Translations under genes and position numbers: made by a program
Source of the DNA: DASQPR01 sp963836775
GTDB lineage: Bacteria; Actinomycetota; Actinomycetes; Mycobacteriales; Micromonosporaceae
Direction of reading: 5' to 3'
Assembly (NCBI GenBank): GCA_963836775.1
Contig: CAWIKR010000003.1
Location: forward strand, 1,178,001-1,242,000
Length of the DNA: 64,000 nt
Shown here: in pieces, positions 7,587 to 18,273 of the stretch
How the letters are laid out: every line of letters begins with the position of its first letter
How positions within the stretch are numbered: position 1 is the stretch's first letter
The notes under the pieces: model-generated
The model's database searches: none
The model's input: only the letters and a program-made list of their open reading frames with translations
Told to the model about the DNA's origin: nothing

Positions 7587-8087
7587 ATGATCCATGCGGA
7601 CACACGGCGAGAGGAACGCACTCCGGTGGGTATCACCATCGGTTTCGGCGCACTGGGCATCGTAGCGGCGGCGCTGATCGCGGCCGCGATTCCGGATGCG
7701 TACCCGAATTGGCGCTTTGCCGTGATCGCGGTGGCGGTTGGCGCGTTCGCCGCGCTGACCCTCGATGAGATCGCGCTCGGCGTGATCGCACTGATCGCGT
7801 TCGGCATCGTCAACGGGTTCCTCGAGGACCAGTTCGGTCAGCTCTCCTGGCACGGCTCCGAAGACTTGTGGCGGCTGTTGGTGCTGGTCATTGCGAGCGC
7901 ATCCGGTTTGGCGGTGGGAGAGGCCTACCGCTACGTGCGCATGCTGCGTGCCCGCTGGCGAACCGATGCCGAGGTCGAGGACGCGTTGGCGCGAGCCTTT
8001 CGATCCGACACCGGGGCGGTCCTGCGTATCCCGGGTCAGCACGACGTGCCCGTCTTGTATCTGAAGGAGGAGGAGCACGGTGCCTGA
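7587..8087 (+). CDS. Four-helix membrane protein at the head of the kdp locus
   Basis: 166 aa from ATG 7587, preceded by GGGAGG at 7574-7579. Four hydrophobic segments are visible: about residues 13-36 (GITIGFGALGIVAAALIAAA), 43-60, 62-82 and 96-115. They are followed by a cytoplasmic tail of about 50 residues rich in Arg and Asp/Glu. The fold pattern resembles the four-helix DUF4118 sensor segment of KdpD, but no kinase domain follows. The stop overlaps the next small gene by 8 bp, and that in turn overlaps kdpF, so it is part of the kdp transcript. A role in sensing or assembling the Kdp complex is inference from position. Confidence 0.75.
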   Translation: MIHADTRREERTPVGITIGFGALGIVAAALIAAAIPDAYPNWRFAVIAVAVGAFAALTLDEIALGVIALIAFGIVNGFLEDQFGQLSWHGSEDLWRLLVLVIASASGLAVGEAYRYVRMLRARWRTDAEVEDALARAFRSDTGAVLRIPGQHDVPVLYLKEEEHGA

Positions 8088-8163
8088 TTTGGCGTACGTG
8101 CTGTTGACGTTGGCGCTCTTCGGCGTCCTGGCGCTGGTTGTCAGGGGTGCCGAGAAGCTATGA
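8080..8163 (+). CDS. 27-aa single-pass membrane peptide upstream of kdpF
   Basis: The frame starts at GTG 8080 behind a very strong ribosome binding site (AAGGAGGAGGA, 8064-8074) and encodes a peptide whose body is one membrane helix (YVLLTLALFGVLALVVRG) followed by AEKL. Its stop overlaps the kdpF start as ATGA, and its start overlaps the preceding gene by 8 bp. Length and layout are KdpF-like, so this locus encodes two consecutive KdpF-sized peptides. From memory, similar peptides precede kdpF in other actinobacteria, but I cannot verify this here. Too short to be found by most gene callers. Confidence 0.7.
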   Translation: MPDLAYVLLTLALFGVLALVVRGAEKL

Positions 8164-8249
8164 GTGCCACCAACTTGGTCGGTCTGATACTTGCAGCCGC
8201 CCTGACGGTATTTCTCGTTGTCGCGCTGATTTTCCCGGAGCGTTTCTGA
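8160..8249 (+). CDS. kdpF: KdpF, small stabilising subunit of the potassium ATPase
   Basis: 29 aa, one transmembrane helix (LVGLILAAALTVFLVVALIF) ending PERF. This is the standard KdpF form: a short N-terminus, one helix and a terminal PE(K/R)F. It is coupled at both ends, with an ATGA overlap with the 27-aa peptide and a one-base overlap (TGATG) with kdpA. KdpF stabilises the KdpABC complex in the membrane. Confidence 0.88.
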   Translation: MSATNLVGLILAAALTVFLVVALIFPERF

Positions 8250-9916
8250 TGAATTCGACGACTGCGGGAATCATCGTCATCGCGTCTTTGATCCTGGCGC
8301 TGGTTCTCGTATACAAGCCGTTCGGTGACTACATGTACCGGGTGGTGACCGGCCGCAAGCACAATCGCGTGGAGCGCGGCATCTACCGCCTCATCGGCGT
8401 CAACCCGGAAGGCGAGCAGGCCTGGGGCGTGTATGCCCGGTCAGTGCTCGCCTTCTCGGCGGTGTCGATCCTGGTGCTCTACGGCTTGTCCCGGTTGCAG
8501 GAGCACCTGCACGCGATCGCGCCGTTGGGTCCGAATTTCACCGGGATGATCCCGTCGACCTCGTGGAACACCGCGGTCAGTTTCGTGACCAACACGAACT
8601 GGCAGGCGTATTCGGGTGAGAACGCGTTGACGTACTTCACTCAGATGGCCGGCCTGGCGGTGCAGAACTTCGTCTCCGCCGCGGTGGGTATCGCGGTCGC
8701 GGTGGCGTTGGTGCGGGGTCTGGCGCGTAAGGCCGCGCCGGGGTTGGGCAACTTCTGGGTCGATCTGGTGCGGATCACGTTGCGGATTCTGATCCCGATC
8801 GCGGTGATCGGCGCGATTGTGTTCATCAGCGCCGGCATGATCCAGAACTTCTCCGCGCACGACGTGCACACCCTGGCCGGTGGCACGCAGACCATCACCG
8901 GCGGCCCGGTGGCCAGCCAGGAGATCATCAAGGAACTCGGCACCAACGGTGGTGGCTTCTACAACGCCAACTCGGCGCACCCGTTCGAGAACCCGACGAC
9001 CTGGACCAACTGGTTGCAGATCTTCCTGCTGCTGGTGATCTCGTTCAGCCTGCCGCGGACCTTCGGCAAGATGGTCGGCTCCAACAAGCACGGCTACGCC
9101 ATCGTCGCCGCCATGGCGGTCATGGCGATCGGCAGCGTCATCGTGCTGAACGTGTTGCAGGGCGCCCACGGCGGCACCGTGCCGCACGCGGTCGGAGCGG
9201 CCACCGAGGGCACCGAAACCAGATTCGGGGTCTCCCAAAGCGCCACCTTCGCGGCGGCGACCACGTTGACATCGACCGGAGCCGTGAACTCGTTCCACGA
9301 CTCCTATACCGCCCTCGGCGGCGGAGTGCCGATCCTCAACATGATGCTCGGCGAGGTCGCACCCGGCGGCACCGGTTCCGGCCTCTACGGCCTGCTGGTG
9401 CTGGCGATCATCACGGTGTTCGTGGCCGGCCTGATGGTCGGGCGGACGCCGGAGTATCTGGGCAAGAAGATCGGCGGCCGGGAGATCAAGTTCGCGTCGC
9501 TGTATATCTTGACGACGCCGGCGCTGGTGTTGATCGGCGCGGCGGCGGCGTTCGCGACCGGGAACAACTCCACCGCTTTGAACCGGGGCGCGCACGGCCT
9601 GTCCGAAGTGCTCTACGCGTTCACCTCGGCATCGAACAACAACGGATCGGCGTTCGCTGGCATCACCGTGAACACGACGTGGTGGAACACGGCACTCGGC
9701 CTGGCGATGCTGCTCGGCCGGTTCCTGCCGCTGATCTTCGTGCTCGGCCTGGCCGGTGCCCTCGCGCGGCAGAAGCCGGCGCCCGAGTCGGCCGGCACAC
9801 TGCCCGCCTACAAACCACTGTTCGTCGGCATGTTGGTCGGCGTGACCCTGATCGTGGTGGCGCTGACCTACTTCCCGGCCCTGGCGTTGGGCCCGCTGGC
9901 GGAGGGTCTGCACTGA
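8249..9916 (+). CDS. kdpA: KdpA, potassium-translocating subunit
   Basis: 555 aa, normal for KdpA. The start at ATG 8249 shares its A with the kdpF stop; longer in-frame starts upstream would run through kdpF. KdpA is the K+-binding, channel-like subunit with four pseudo-repeats. The selectivity-filter loops are recognisable, for example TNTNWQAYSGENALTYFTQM, ELGTNGGGFYNANSAHPFEN and FTSASNNNGSAFAG. About ten membrane helices are predicted by eye. It acts in the plasma membrane with KdpB (ATPase) and KdpC and is induced by potassium limitation through KdpDE, encoded downstream. Confidence 0.95.
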   Translation: MNSTTAGIIVIASLILALVLVYKPFGDYMYRVVTGRKHNRVERGIYRLIGVNPEGEQAWGVYARSVLAFSAVSILVLYGLSRLQEHLHAIAPLGPNFTGMIPSTSWNTAVSFVTNTNWQAYSGENALTYFTQMAGLAVQNFVSAAVGIAVAVALVRGLARKAAPGLGNFWVDLVRITLRILIPIAVIGAIVFISAGMIQNFSAHDVHTLAGGTQTITGGPVASQEIIKELGTNGGGFYNANSAHPFENPTTWTNWLQIFLLLVISFSLPRTFGKMVGSNKHGYAIVAAMAVMAIGSVIVLNVLQGAHGGTVPHAVGAATEGTETRFGVSQSATFAAATTLTSTGAVNSFHDSYTALGGGVPILNMMLGEVAPGGTGSGLYGLLVLAIITVFVAGLMVGRTPEYLGKKIGGREIKFASLYILTTPALVLIGAAAAFATGNNSTALNRGAHGLSEVLYAFTSASNNNGSAFAGITVNTTWWNTALGLAMLLGRFLPLIFVLGLAGALARQKPAPESAGTLPAYKPLFVGMLVGVTLIVVALTYFPALALGPLAEGLH

Positions 9917-9947
9917 CATGACAACGATCTATCAAGAAGGAAGTTCA

Positions 9948-12104
<2,157 letters not shown>

Positions 12105-12105
<1 letters not shown>

Positions 12106-12998
12106 TGCGTACTCCTCATTGGATTTCTCAGCACATCGCCGCGGTGCGTGCGATCGTCGTCCTGACCGTGCTGCTCGGCATCGCCTACCCGTTCGCGATC
12201 ACGGCCATCGCACAGATTCCAGGCCTGCACCACAGGGCTGAAGGATCGATGGTGTCGATGGACGGCAAGGCGGTCGGCAGCTCGCTGATCGGCCAGGCCT
12301 ACACCGACAAAGACGGCAACCCGCTGGTGCAGTACTTCCAGTCGCGTCCGTCGGCCGCCGGTGACGGCTACGACCCGACCGCCACCTCCGCGTCGAACCT
12401 CGGCCCGGAATCCGTCGTGGACACCCTGGCCGACCCGTCCAACAAAGACGACTCCGGCACCCCGAGCCTGCTCAGCCTGGTCTGCTCACGCAGCCTCGCC
12501 GTCGGCCAACTCGAAGGTGTCTCCGGCGCCCGCCCGTTCTGCACCGACGACGGCCTCGGCGCGGTCCTCGTGGTGGTACACCAGGGCGGACTCAAGACCG
12601 GCAAGGTCACCGCCGCCTACGCGGTGAACCAGGAGTGCCCGGCCACACCGTTCATCTCCACCTACGCCGGCGTGCCGGTGCAGTGCGCCAAATTCGGCAC
12701 CGACTACACCACGCTCGGGATCATCACCCCGATCCGCGGTGACGCCCCGGCCGATCCGGCGGTGCCGGCGGACGCTGTCACGGCCAGCGGCAGCGGCCTC
12801 GATCCGCAGATCAGCCCGGCGTACGCTGATCTTCAAGCCCCTCGGATCGCCCGTGAACGTGGCATCTCGCCGTCGGTCGTCCAGCAGCTCATCAAGGATC
12901 ACACGACCGGTCGCGCGCTCGGGTTCATGGGCGAGCCGGGTGTCAACGTGCTCGACTTGAACATGGCGCTGGACCAGCAGTACCCGTACCGGAAGTGA
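12105..12998 (+). CDS. kdpC: KdpC, potassium-transporting ATPase subunit C
   Basis: 297 aa, starting at ATG 12105 in a TAATG overlap with kdpB. One N-terminal membrane helix (about residues 12-36, AIVVLTVLLGIAYPFAITAI), then a large extracytoplasmic domain with the family features GSSLIGQ, YFQSRPSAAG and YDPTATSASNLGP, and near the end SPAYADLQAPRIARERG and LGFMGEPGVNVLDLNMALD. It is longer than the roughly 190-aa E. coli KdpC because of a central insertion (about residues 105-215), a size often seen in actinobacteria. KdpC links KdpA and KdpB and raises K+ affinity. Confidence 0.93.
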
Positions 12999-15700
12999 TG
13001 CCGCGGCCTGAGCTGCCGCATCCCGAATGCAACGGTGAGCGGCGCGGAGATTGGGGGAGTGGCGTGCCGAACGGAGCGCTGCGCGTCTATCTCGGCGCCG
13101 CTCCCGGCGTTGGCAAGACCTACCGGATGCTGGAGGAAGGTCACCGGCGCCGGGAGCGCGGCACGGATGTGGTGGTCGGCTATGTGGAGACGCACGGCCG
13201 GCCGCATACCGAGGCGATGATCGGCGACCTCGAGGTGATTCAGCGGGTCTTTCTGACCTACCGGGGCGCGAGCTTCACCGAGATGGACGTCGACGCCGTC
13301 CTGGCGCGCCGGCCGGACGTGGTGCTGGTCGACGAGATGGCCCACACCAACGTGCCGGGCTCCCGAAACGCGAAGCGCTGGCAGGACATCGAGGAGCTGC
13401 TGGACGCCGGCATCACGGTGATCAGCACGCTCAACGTGCAGCACCTCGAGTCCATCAACGATGTGGTCCAGCAGATCACCGGGGTGGCTCAGCGGGAGAC
13501 CATCCCGGACGAGATCGTCCGCCGGGCCGAGCAGGTCGAGCTGGTCGATATGGCCCCGGAGGCGCTGCGCCGGCGGATGGCCCACGGCAACGTCTACAAG
13601 CCCGAGAAGGTCGACGCCGCGCTCGGCAACTACTTCCGGGTCGGCAACCTCACCGCGCTCCGCGAGTTGGCGCTGCTCTGGCTCGCCGACAAGGTCGACG
13701 AGCAGCTGGACAAATATCGCGCACAGCACCGAATCTCCACCACCTGGGAGGCCCGGGAGCGGGTGGTGGTGGCGCTGACCGGCGGCCCGGAAGGTGACAC
13801 GCTGATCCGGCGCGCGGCCCGGGTCGCGGCCCGGACCAAGGGCGCCGACCTGCTCGCCGTGCACGTCAGCCGGAACGACGGGCTGGCCGAGTCGAGCCCG
13901 GCGCACCTGGCCCGGCAGCGGTCGCTGGTCGAGGACCTAGGTGGCACCTATCACCAGGTGGTCGGCGCCGACGTCACCGACGCGCTGCTGGACTTCGCCC
14001 GCGGCGTCAATGCGACTCAGCTGGTGCTCGGCGCGTCCCGCCGGGGCCGGCTCGCGCACCTGCTGTCGCCTGGCGTCGGGTTCAGCACGGCGGCCCGGTC
14101 CGGCAGCATCGACGTACACCTGGTGACCCACGAGGAAGTCGGGCGCGGCCGTCGGCCGTTGCTGCCCGGCAGTGCGCTGACCCGGCGCCGGATCATCGGC
14201 GGCTTCGCTTTCGCCGCGGCCGGACTGCCGCTGCTCACCTGGATCCTGACGCAGATGCGCGACGACCTGAGCCTGCCGTCGGACATCATGCTCTACCTCG
14301 CCAGCGTCGTGGTCGTGGCGCTGATCGGTGGACTCTGGCCGGCGCTGGTCGCGGTGGTGGTCGGCTCGCTGCTGCTGAACTTCTATTTCACACCGCCGAT
14401 CCACATGTTCACGATCAGCCAGTCCGAGAACGTGCTGGCGCTCATCGTGTTCCTGACGGTCGCGGTGGCGGTGAGCGTCACCGTGGACGCGGCCGCCCGC
14501 CGGACCCGGGAAGCAGCGGCGGCCCGATCCGAGGCCGAGGCGCTGTCGACCCTGGCCGGAAGTGTCGTACGCGGCAGCCGGGTGCTGCCGGCGTTGCTGG
14601 ATCAGCTCCGCGAAGCGTACGGATTCACCGCCGTGACCCTGCTGGAACGGCGTGCCGACGTGCCGCCGTCACCGGACCTGCAACGGGATCCGGCGGCGTG
14701 GCGGATCGCGGCCGCGGTCGGTGACCGGCCCAGCGCCACACCCGCCGACGGGCAGGCCGATGTCTCGGTCGAGGACACCTTCTCGCTGGTGCTCCGCGGG
14801 CATCAACTGGCCGCCGCCGACCGCCGGGTGGTGGAGGCGTTCGCGGCCCAGGCGGCGGTGGCGCTGCGCCAGGAACGCCTGGCCGAGCAGGCGGCCGCGG
14901 TCGGATCACTCGCCGAAGTGGACAAGCTGCGTACGGCACTGCTGTCGGCCGTGAGCCACGACCTGCGTACGCCCCTGGCCTCGGCGAAGGCCGCGGCCGA
15001 TGGCTTGCGCAGCACCGACGTGGCGTTCAGCGACGATGACCGGGACGAGCTCCTGGCCACCATCGGGGAGTCGCTGGACCGGCTGACGCGGCTGGTTGAC
15101 AACTTGCTCGACATGAGCCGGCTGCAGGCCGGAGCGCTCGGGCTGCGCCCCGAGCCGCTGAGCATGGCGGATCTGGTCAGCCGTGCCGTCGACGACGTCG
15201 GGTCCGGTGTCACCGTGGTGATCCCGACCGAGTCCCCGGATGTGCACGCCGATCCGGCGCTGACCGAACGCATCCTGGTGAACCTGCTCGCCAACGCGCT
15301 GCGCTACAGCCCGGCCGACCGGCCGCCGATGGTCTCGGTCAGCGATCACGCCGGCTACGTCGAGACCCGGATCGTCGACCATGGCCCGGGCATCCCGGCG
15401 ACCCAATGGGACAACGTGTTCCTGCCGTTCCAGCGCCTCGGTGACCGGGACAACGACACCGGCGTCGGACTCGGTCTGGCGCTGTCCCGGGGCCTCGCCG
15501 AGGCGATGGGCGGCACACTGGACCCGGAGCTGACACCGGGTGGCGGGCTGACCATGACGCTGCGGCTGCCGACCGCCGAGACGGCGGACCTGAGCGATCG
15601 CGAACCCGCCGATCCGGCGTTGCTGGACCGGCTGGAGCAGGGTGGAGCCGGGCGCCACCCGGACCGGGGCGGGCTGGAGAAGCGGGGTTCCGATCAGTGA
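12995..15700 (+). CDS. kdpD: KdpD, potassium/turgor sensor histidine kinase
   Basis: 901 aa from GTG 12995, in a GTGA overlap with kdpC (ATG 12998 is equally possible). Domains in order: N-terminal KdpD domain with Walker A GAAPGVGKTY (about 34-43) and the motif DEMAHTNVPGSRN; a universal-stress-protein-like domain (about 250-375); four membrane helices (about 400-500); a GAF-like region; then HisKA with phosphoacceptor SHDLRTPLASA and a HATPase with NLLANALRYS, DHGPGIP and VGLGLALS. It autophosphorylates under low K+ and passes the phosphate to KdpE, encoded next with another 4-bp overlap. The last 40 residues after the kinase are low-complexity and charged. Confidence 0.95.
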   Translation: MMPRPELPHPECNGERRGDWGSGVPNGALRVYLGAAPGVGKTYRMLEEGHRRRERGTDVVVGYVETHGRPHTEAMIGDLEVIQRVFLTYRGASFTEMDVDAVLARRPDVVLVDEMAHTNVPGSRNAKRWQDIEELLDAGITVISTLNVQHLESINDVVQQITGVAQRETIPDEIVRRAEQVELVDMAPEALRRRMAHGNVYKPEKVDAALGNYFRVGNLTALRELALLWLADKVDEQLDKYRAQHRISTTWEARERVVVALTGGPEGDTLIRRAARVAARTKGADLLAVHVSRNDGLAESSPAHLARQRSLVEDLGGTYHQVVGADVTDALLDFARGVNATQLVLGASRRGRLAHLLSPGVGFSTAARSGSIDVHLVTHEEVGRGRRPLLPGSALTRRRIIGGFAFAAAGLPLLTWILTQMRDDLSLPSDIMLYLASVVVVALIGGLWPALVAVVVGSLLLNFYFTPPIHMFTISQSENVLALIVFLTVAVAVSVTVDAAARRTREAAAARSEAEALSTLAGSVVRGSRVLPALLDQLREAYGFTAVTLLERRADVPPSPDLQRDPAAWRIAAAVGDRPSATPADGQADVSVEDTFSLVLRGHQLAAADRRVVEAFAAQAAVALRQERLAEQAAAVGSLAEVDKLRTALLSAVSHDLRTPLASAKAAADGLRSTDVAFSDDDRDELLATIGESLDRLTRLVDNLLDMSRLQAGALGLRPEPLSMADLVSRAVDDVGSGVTVVIPTESPDVHADPALTERILVNLLANALRYSPADRPPMVSVSDHAGYVETRIVDHGPGIPATQWDNVFLPFQRLGDRDNDTGVGLGLALSRGLAEAMGGTLDPELTPGGGLTMTLRLPTAETADLSDREPADPALLDRLEQGGAGRHPDRGGLEKRGSDQ

Positions 15701-16374
15701 TTCGCGTCCTCATCGTCGATGACGAGCCGCAGATCCTCCGGGCGCTGCGGATCAATCTGCAGGCCCGGCAGTACGACGTCGTCGTCGCCGCTTCGGGCAG
15801 CGAGGCCCTGCACGAGGCCGCCACCGCGCGTCCGGATCTGGTGATCCTGGACCTTGGCCTGCCGGACATCGACGGAGTCGAGGTGATCCGGAAGGTCCGG
15901 GCCTGGTCGCCGGTCCCGATTGTGGTGCTCTCCGGGCGCGCCGACAGCCGCGACAAGGTGGACGCGCTGGACGCCGGCGCCGACGACTACGTCACCAAGC
16001 CGTTCAGCATCGATGAGCTGCTGGCCCGGATGCGGGCGGTGACCCGGCGCCAGGCCAGCCCGGAACCGCCCGGCGAGGTGCTGATCGGTGACATCCGGAT
16101 CGACGTCGCCAACCATCGGATCACTCGCACGTCCGGTGTCGAAGTCCACCTGACACCCACCGAGTGGCAACTGCTCGAGGTGCTGATCGCCGAGCCCGGC
16201 AAGCTGATCGGCCAGCGCTACCTGCTGCAACGCGTCTGGGGCCCGACCTACCAGCAGGAGACGCAGTACCTTCGCCAATACATGGCCCAGCTCCGCCGCA
16301 AGCTTGAGCCTGATCCGGCCCGGCCCAAGCACCTGCTGACCGAACCCGGGATGGGCTACCGGTTCGAGATCTGA
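15697..16374 (+). CDS. kdpE: KdpE, OmpR-family response regulator
   Basis: 225 aa from GTG 15697 (GTGA overlap with kdpD). Receiver domain with acidic pair DDEP, phosphoacceptor Asp in LVILDLGLPDIDG, and conserved Lys in YVTKPFSIDELLAR, then a winged-helix OmpR/PhoB DNA-binding domain (HLTPTEWQLLEVLI ... YLRQYMAQLRRKLEPDP ... GMGYRFEI). It activates transcription of the kdp genes when phosphorylated by KdpD. It closes the kdp transcript; a hairpin follows at 16384-16407. Confidence 0.95.
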   Translation: MIRVLIVDDEPQILRALRINLQARQYDVVVAASGSEALHEAATARPDLVILDLGLPDIDGVEVIRKVRAWSPVPIVVLSGRADSRDKVDALDAGADDYVTKPFSIDELLARMRAVTRRQASPEPPGEVLIGDIRIDVANHRITRTSGVEVHLTPTEWQLLEVLIAEPGKLIGQRYLLQRVWGPTYQQETQYLRQYMAQLRRKLEPDPARPKHLLTEPGMGYRFEI

Positions 16375-16383
16375 ACTAGTGTG

Positions 16384-16407
16384 CACCCAGTCGCGTGCTT
16401 CTGGGTG
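16384..16407. terminator. Small hairpin after kdpE
   Basis: CACCCAG and CTGGGTG (7-bp perfect arms) around a 10-nt loop, starting 10 bp after the kdpE stop. It is a plausible terminator, though the stem is short. The peroxiredoxin gene begins only 31 bp further on, so read-through is possible. Confidence 0.45.
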
Positions 16408-16438
16408 ACGCGTTTCCGCACTGTGATGGGGGTTTCTC

Positions 16439-16921
16439 GTGGCTAAGACACCGGAGGTCGGCGCTATCGCGCCGGACTTCACCCTGCCGTCGGTCGAGCT
16501 GGTCGACGGTGTCCCGGTCCGCGCCGCCCGGACTCTGTCCGCGGAGCGCGGCCGCCCGGTCGTCCTGGCCTTCTACCCCGGGGACGAAACCATGGTGTGT
16601 ACGAAACAGATGTGCGCCTACACCAACGAACTGGACCAATTCACCAAGGTGGACGCCCTGGTTTGGGGCATCAGTGTGCAGGATCTGGACAGTCACGAAC
16701 GATTCGCGACCCGGCACCAGCTCGGGTTTCCGCTGCTCGCCGACGTGTCTCGCGAAGTGACTGGCTCGTACGGCGTAGACGGCTTCGGCCTCGGCACCCG
16801 CCGCTCGGTCTTCGTGGTCGGTTCCGATGGCCTGCTGAAGTGGAAGTTCGTTGGGCTGCTCGGCGCGACCTATCCGTCGGCCGCGAAGATCGCCGAGCAG
16901 GTGGCCGCCGCGCGGGTGTGA
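16439..16921 (+). CDS. Peroxiredoxin (BCP/AhpC-TSA family)
   Basis: 160 aa from GTG 16439. Thioredoxin-fold peroxidase with the family signature FYPGDETMVCTKQMC: Cys54 is the likely peroxidatic cysteine and Cys59, five residues on, the likely resolving cysteine. This is the C-x4-C spacing of atypical 2-Cys BCP/PrxQ enzymes. N-terminal APDFTLP and mid-protein FPLLADVSREVTGSYGV also fit. It reduces hydroperoxides in the cytosol using thioredoxin-like donors. A nearby hairpin separates it from kdpE, so it probably has its own promoter. Confidence 0.9.
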   Translation: MAKTPEVGAIAPDFTLPSVELVDGVPVRAARTLSAERGRPVVLAFYPGDETMVCTKQMCAYTNELDQFTKVDALVWGISVQDLDSHERFATRHQLGFPLLADVSREVTGSYGVDGFGLGTRRSVFVVGSDGLLKWKFVGLLGATYPSAAKIAEQVAAARV

Positions 16922-16963
16922 CGCTCGCCGGGTCGCCGGAGTCGGCCGAATGTGACGGTCGCC

Positions 16964-17056
16964 GGGTCGCGAGGTGATCGCGGGGCCGCGAGGGATCGGG
17001 GTCGCGAGTGATCGGGGTCGCGAGGTGATCGGGGTCGCGAGGTGATCGCCGGGGCC
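16964..17056. repeat. Imperfect tandem repeat, GGGTCGCGAGGTGATC unit
   Basis: About five imperfect units of 17-19 bp (GGGTCGCGAGGTGATCG and variants such as GGGGTCGCGAGTGATC). It lies just after the peroxiredoxin stop and looks like slippage-generated sequence. A related GGATCGGGGTCGCG repeat sits at 26190-26234. Confidence 0.65.
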
Positions 17057-17146
17057 GCGGCGTCGCGGCAGTACGGGTGATCATGGTTATTTCAGCGGGC
17101 CGCCTGTCGAGGCAGGTGGCCGCAGCGCAGGTGTCACTGTGGCCGG

Positions 17147-17311
17147 GCCGGCCGGGTGATCATGGTTGTTTCAGCAAGCCGCCCCGCCAAGATTTCCGAT
17201 CTTGGCAAGTTGCGACCGCGAGACCGGCGCCGTGCCAGCTCGTCGTCGACTTTTGACGAAATACCGTCACAAGTCGACGGTTGACCGCTGGGCTTGACCC
17301 AAGATCGCAAC
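17147..17311. repeat. Dispersed ~170-bp intergenic repeat, copy 2 (inverted relative to copy 1)
   Basis: Shares, in the same order, the blocks seen on the opposite strand at 5996-6160: GATCATGGTTGTTTCAGCAA, GCCAAGATTTCCGATCTTGG, GTCGACTTTTGACGAAATAC followed by CGTCACAAGTCGACGG, and GACCCAAGATCGCAAC. The intervening bases differ, so the copies are old or under structural selection. A third partial block (GATCATGGTTATTTCAGC) is at 17078-17095. Confidence 0.65.
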
Positions 17312-17452
17312 CTCCGCGGACCGAGGGCAGTCCTGAGGCTCGTGATCGCGACGTCCGCGGACTGGTGGTCGTCGAACGTCGGCGCGAGCAGCCGTGGCTC
17401 CGCGGACGTCGCGATCACGCAGCCGTACGCCCGCGGTCGTTGCGATCTTGGG
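17298..17452. repeat. Nested perfect inverted repeats
   Basis: The outer pair CCCAAGATCGCAAC (17298-17311) and GTTGCGATCTTGGG (17439-17452) is perfect over 14 bp. Inside it, CGTGATCGCGACGTCCGCGG (17341-17360) and its exact complement at 17400-17419 form a perfect 20-bp stem with a 39-nt loop. The whole 155-bp element can fold as one branched hairpin. It overlaps the end of the dispersed repeat copy 2. Confidence 0.75.
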
Positions 17453-17493
17453 CGCACAGGGACGAGAAACTTGGATATCCCTTGAAGAAATCC

Positions 17494-17660
17494 CCGAAGC
17501 CCGGAAGCCCGAAGCCCGGAAGCCCGAAGCCCGGAAGCCCGAAGCCGGAAGCCCGAAGCGGAAGCCCGGAAGCGGGAAGCCCGAAGCGGGAAGCCCGAAG
17601 CGGGAAGCCCGAAGCGGGAAGCGGGAAGCCCGCCACCCCGGAAGCCCGGAAGCCCGAAAG
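17494..17660. repeat. Simple-sequence tract of GAAGCCCG / GGAAGCC units
   Basis: About 165 bp built almost entirely from 7-8-bp units (CGGAAGCCCGAAGCC and variants). It ends about 35 bp before the stop codon of the thioesterase gene. Such tracts vary in length by slippage. Confidence 0.75.
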
Positions 17661-17693
17661 CGCGGGCCTGCAGGCACAAGCGAGCGCGGAACC

Positions 17694-18218
17694 TCAGACG
17701 CCCGGCATCGGGAAGATCATGCAGGTCGACGTGGCATGCGCGACCAGCCGGCCGCCCTCGTCGTAGAGCCGTGACTCGGCGAGCGCGGTCTGCCGGGTCC
17801 GATTGACCACGATGCCCTCGCAGCGCAGCCGTCCGGACGCCACCGTGATCGGCCGCAGGAACCGGGTGTGCAGGTCCAGCGAGGTGTAGCCGAAGCCCGG
17901 CGCCAGCGTCGAGTGCACGGCGCAGCCGGCGGCCGTGTCCAGGAGCGCCGAAATGACCCCGCCGTGCATGCTGCCGAGCGGGTTGTAGTGGAACTCCTGC
18001 GAGGTCAGATAGACCTGGACGGTGCCCTCGCCGACGATTTCGAGCGGCTCGATGTCCAGCGTCGCCATGATCGGTGGTGCCGGCAGATCGCCGGCGATCA
18101 TGGTGCGCAACTGCTCGATGCCGCTCATCGAGCCGAGTTTGCCGGCGACGATGCTCGGGTCGGTCCACTCGTAGGTGCGCGAGCGTAGGGCGGCCGGAGC
18201 GGGCTGCGTCTGCGTCAT
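17694..18218 (-). CDS. PaaI-family hotdog thioesterase
   Basis: 174 aa if started at ATG 18218; the frame stays open to a TTG at 18254, but that would run into the candidate operator. The hotdog-fold signature is clear: NPLGSMHGGVISALLDTAAG (substrate-binding helix with the HGG motif), then LDLHTRFLRPITVASGRLRC and a C-terminal HATSTCMIF. PaaI-type enzymes hydrolyse acyl-CoA thioesters, often phenylacetyl-CoA-like or other aromatic acyl-CoAs. It is transcribed divergently from the HxlR regulator at 18274, the typical arrangement for a regulated target gene. Confidence 0.85.
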   Translation of the reverse strand: MTQTQPAPAALRSRTYEWTDPSIVAGKLGSMSGIEQLRTMIAGDLPAPPIMATLDIEPLEIVGEGTVQVYLTSQEFHYNPLGSMHGGVISALLDTAAGCAVHSTLAPGFGYTSLDLHTRFLRPITVASGRLRCEGIVVNRTRQTALAESRLYDEGGRLVAHATSTCMIFPMPGV

Positions 18219-18245
18219 AGATGCAGCCTGCCGTAGACTTGCTGG

Positions 18246-18260
18246 GTCTGTCAACCAGAC
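18246..18260. promoter_or_regulatory. Inverted repeat between thioesterase and HxlR gene
   Basis: GTCTG-TCAAC-CAGAC, perfect 5-bp arms, 14 bp upstream of the HxlR start and 28 bp upstream of the thioesterase start. HxlR/MarR-like winged-helix dimers bind such short palindromes in divergent intergenic regions. Candidate operator only. Confidence 0.45.
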
Positions 18261-18273
18261 TTAGGCTTAGCGC

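Larger units (their letters stand above)
16922..17693. other. 770-bp repeat-rich non-coding gap
   Basis: No gene is supported. Open frames here are made of repeat-derived low-complexity residues (Gly/Phe/Pro/Arg or Lys/Pro/Glu/Ala). It holds an 18-bp tandem repeat, the second copy of the dispersed 170-bp repeat, a pair of nested perfect inverted repeats, and a GAAGCCCG simple-sequence tract, in that order. Confidence 0.7.

Noticed and set aside
8441..9919. Minus-strand frame of 492 codons opposite kdpA
   Set aside because: His/Arg/Gln/Gly-rich shadow of kdpA with no domain.
17267..17677. Phe/Gly/Leu-rich repeat protein on the minus strand
   Set aside because: The repeat residues come from translating the GAAGCCCG simple-sequence tract; no start signal, and other frames are equally open.
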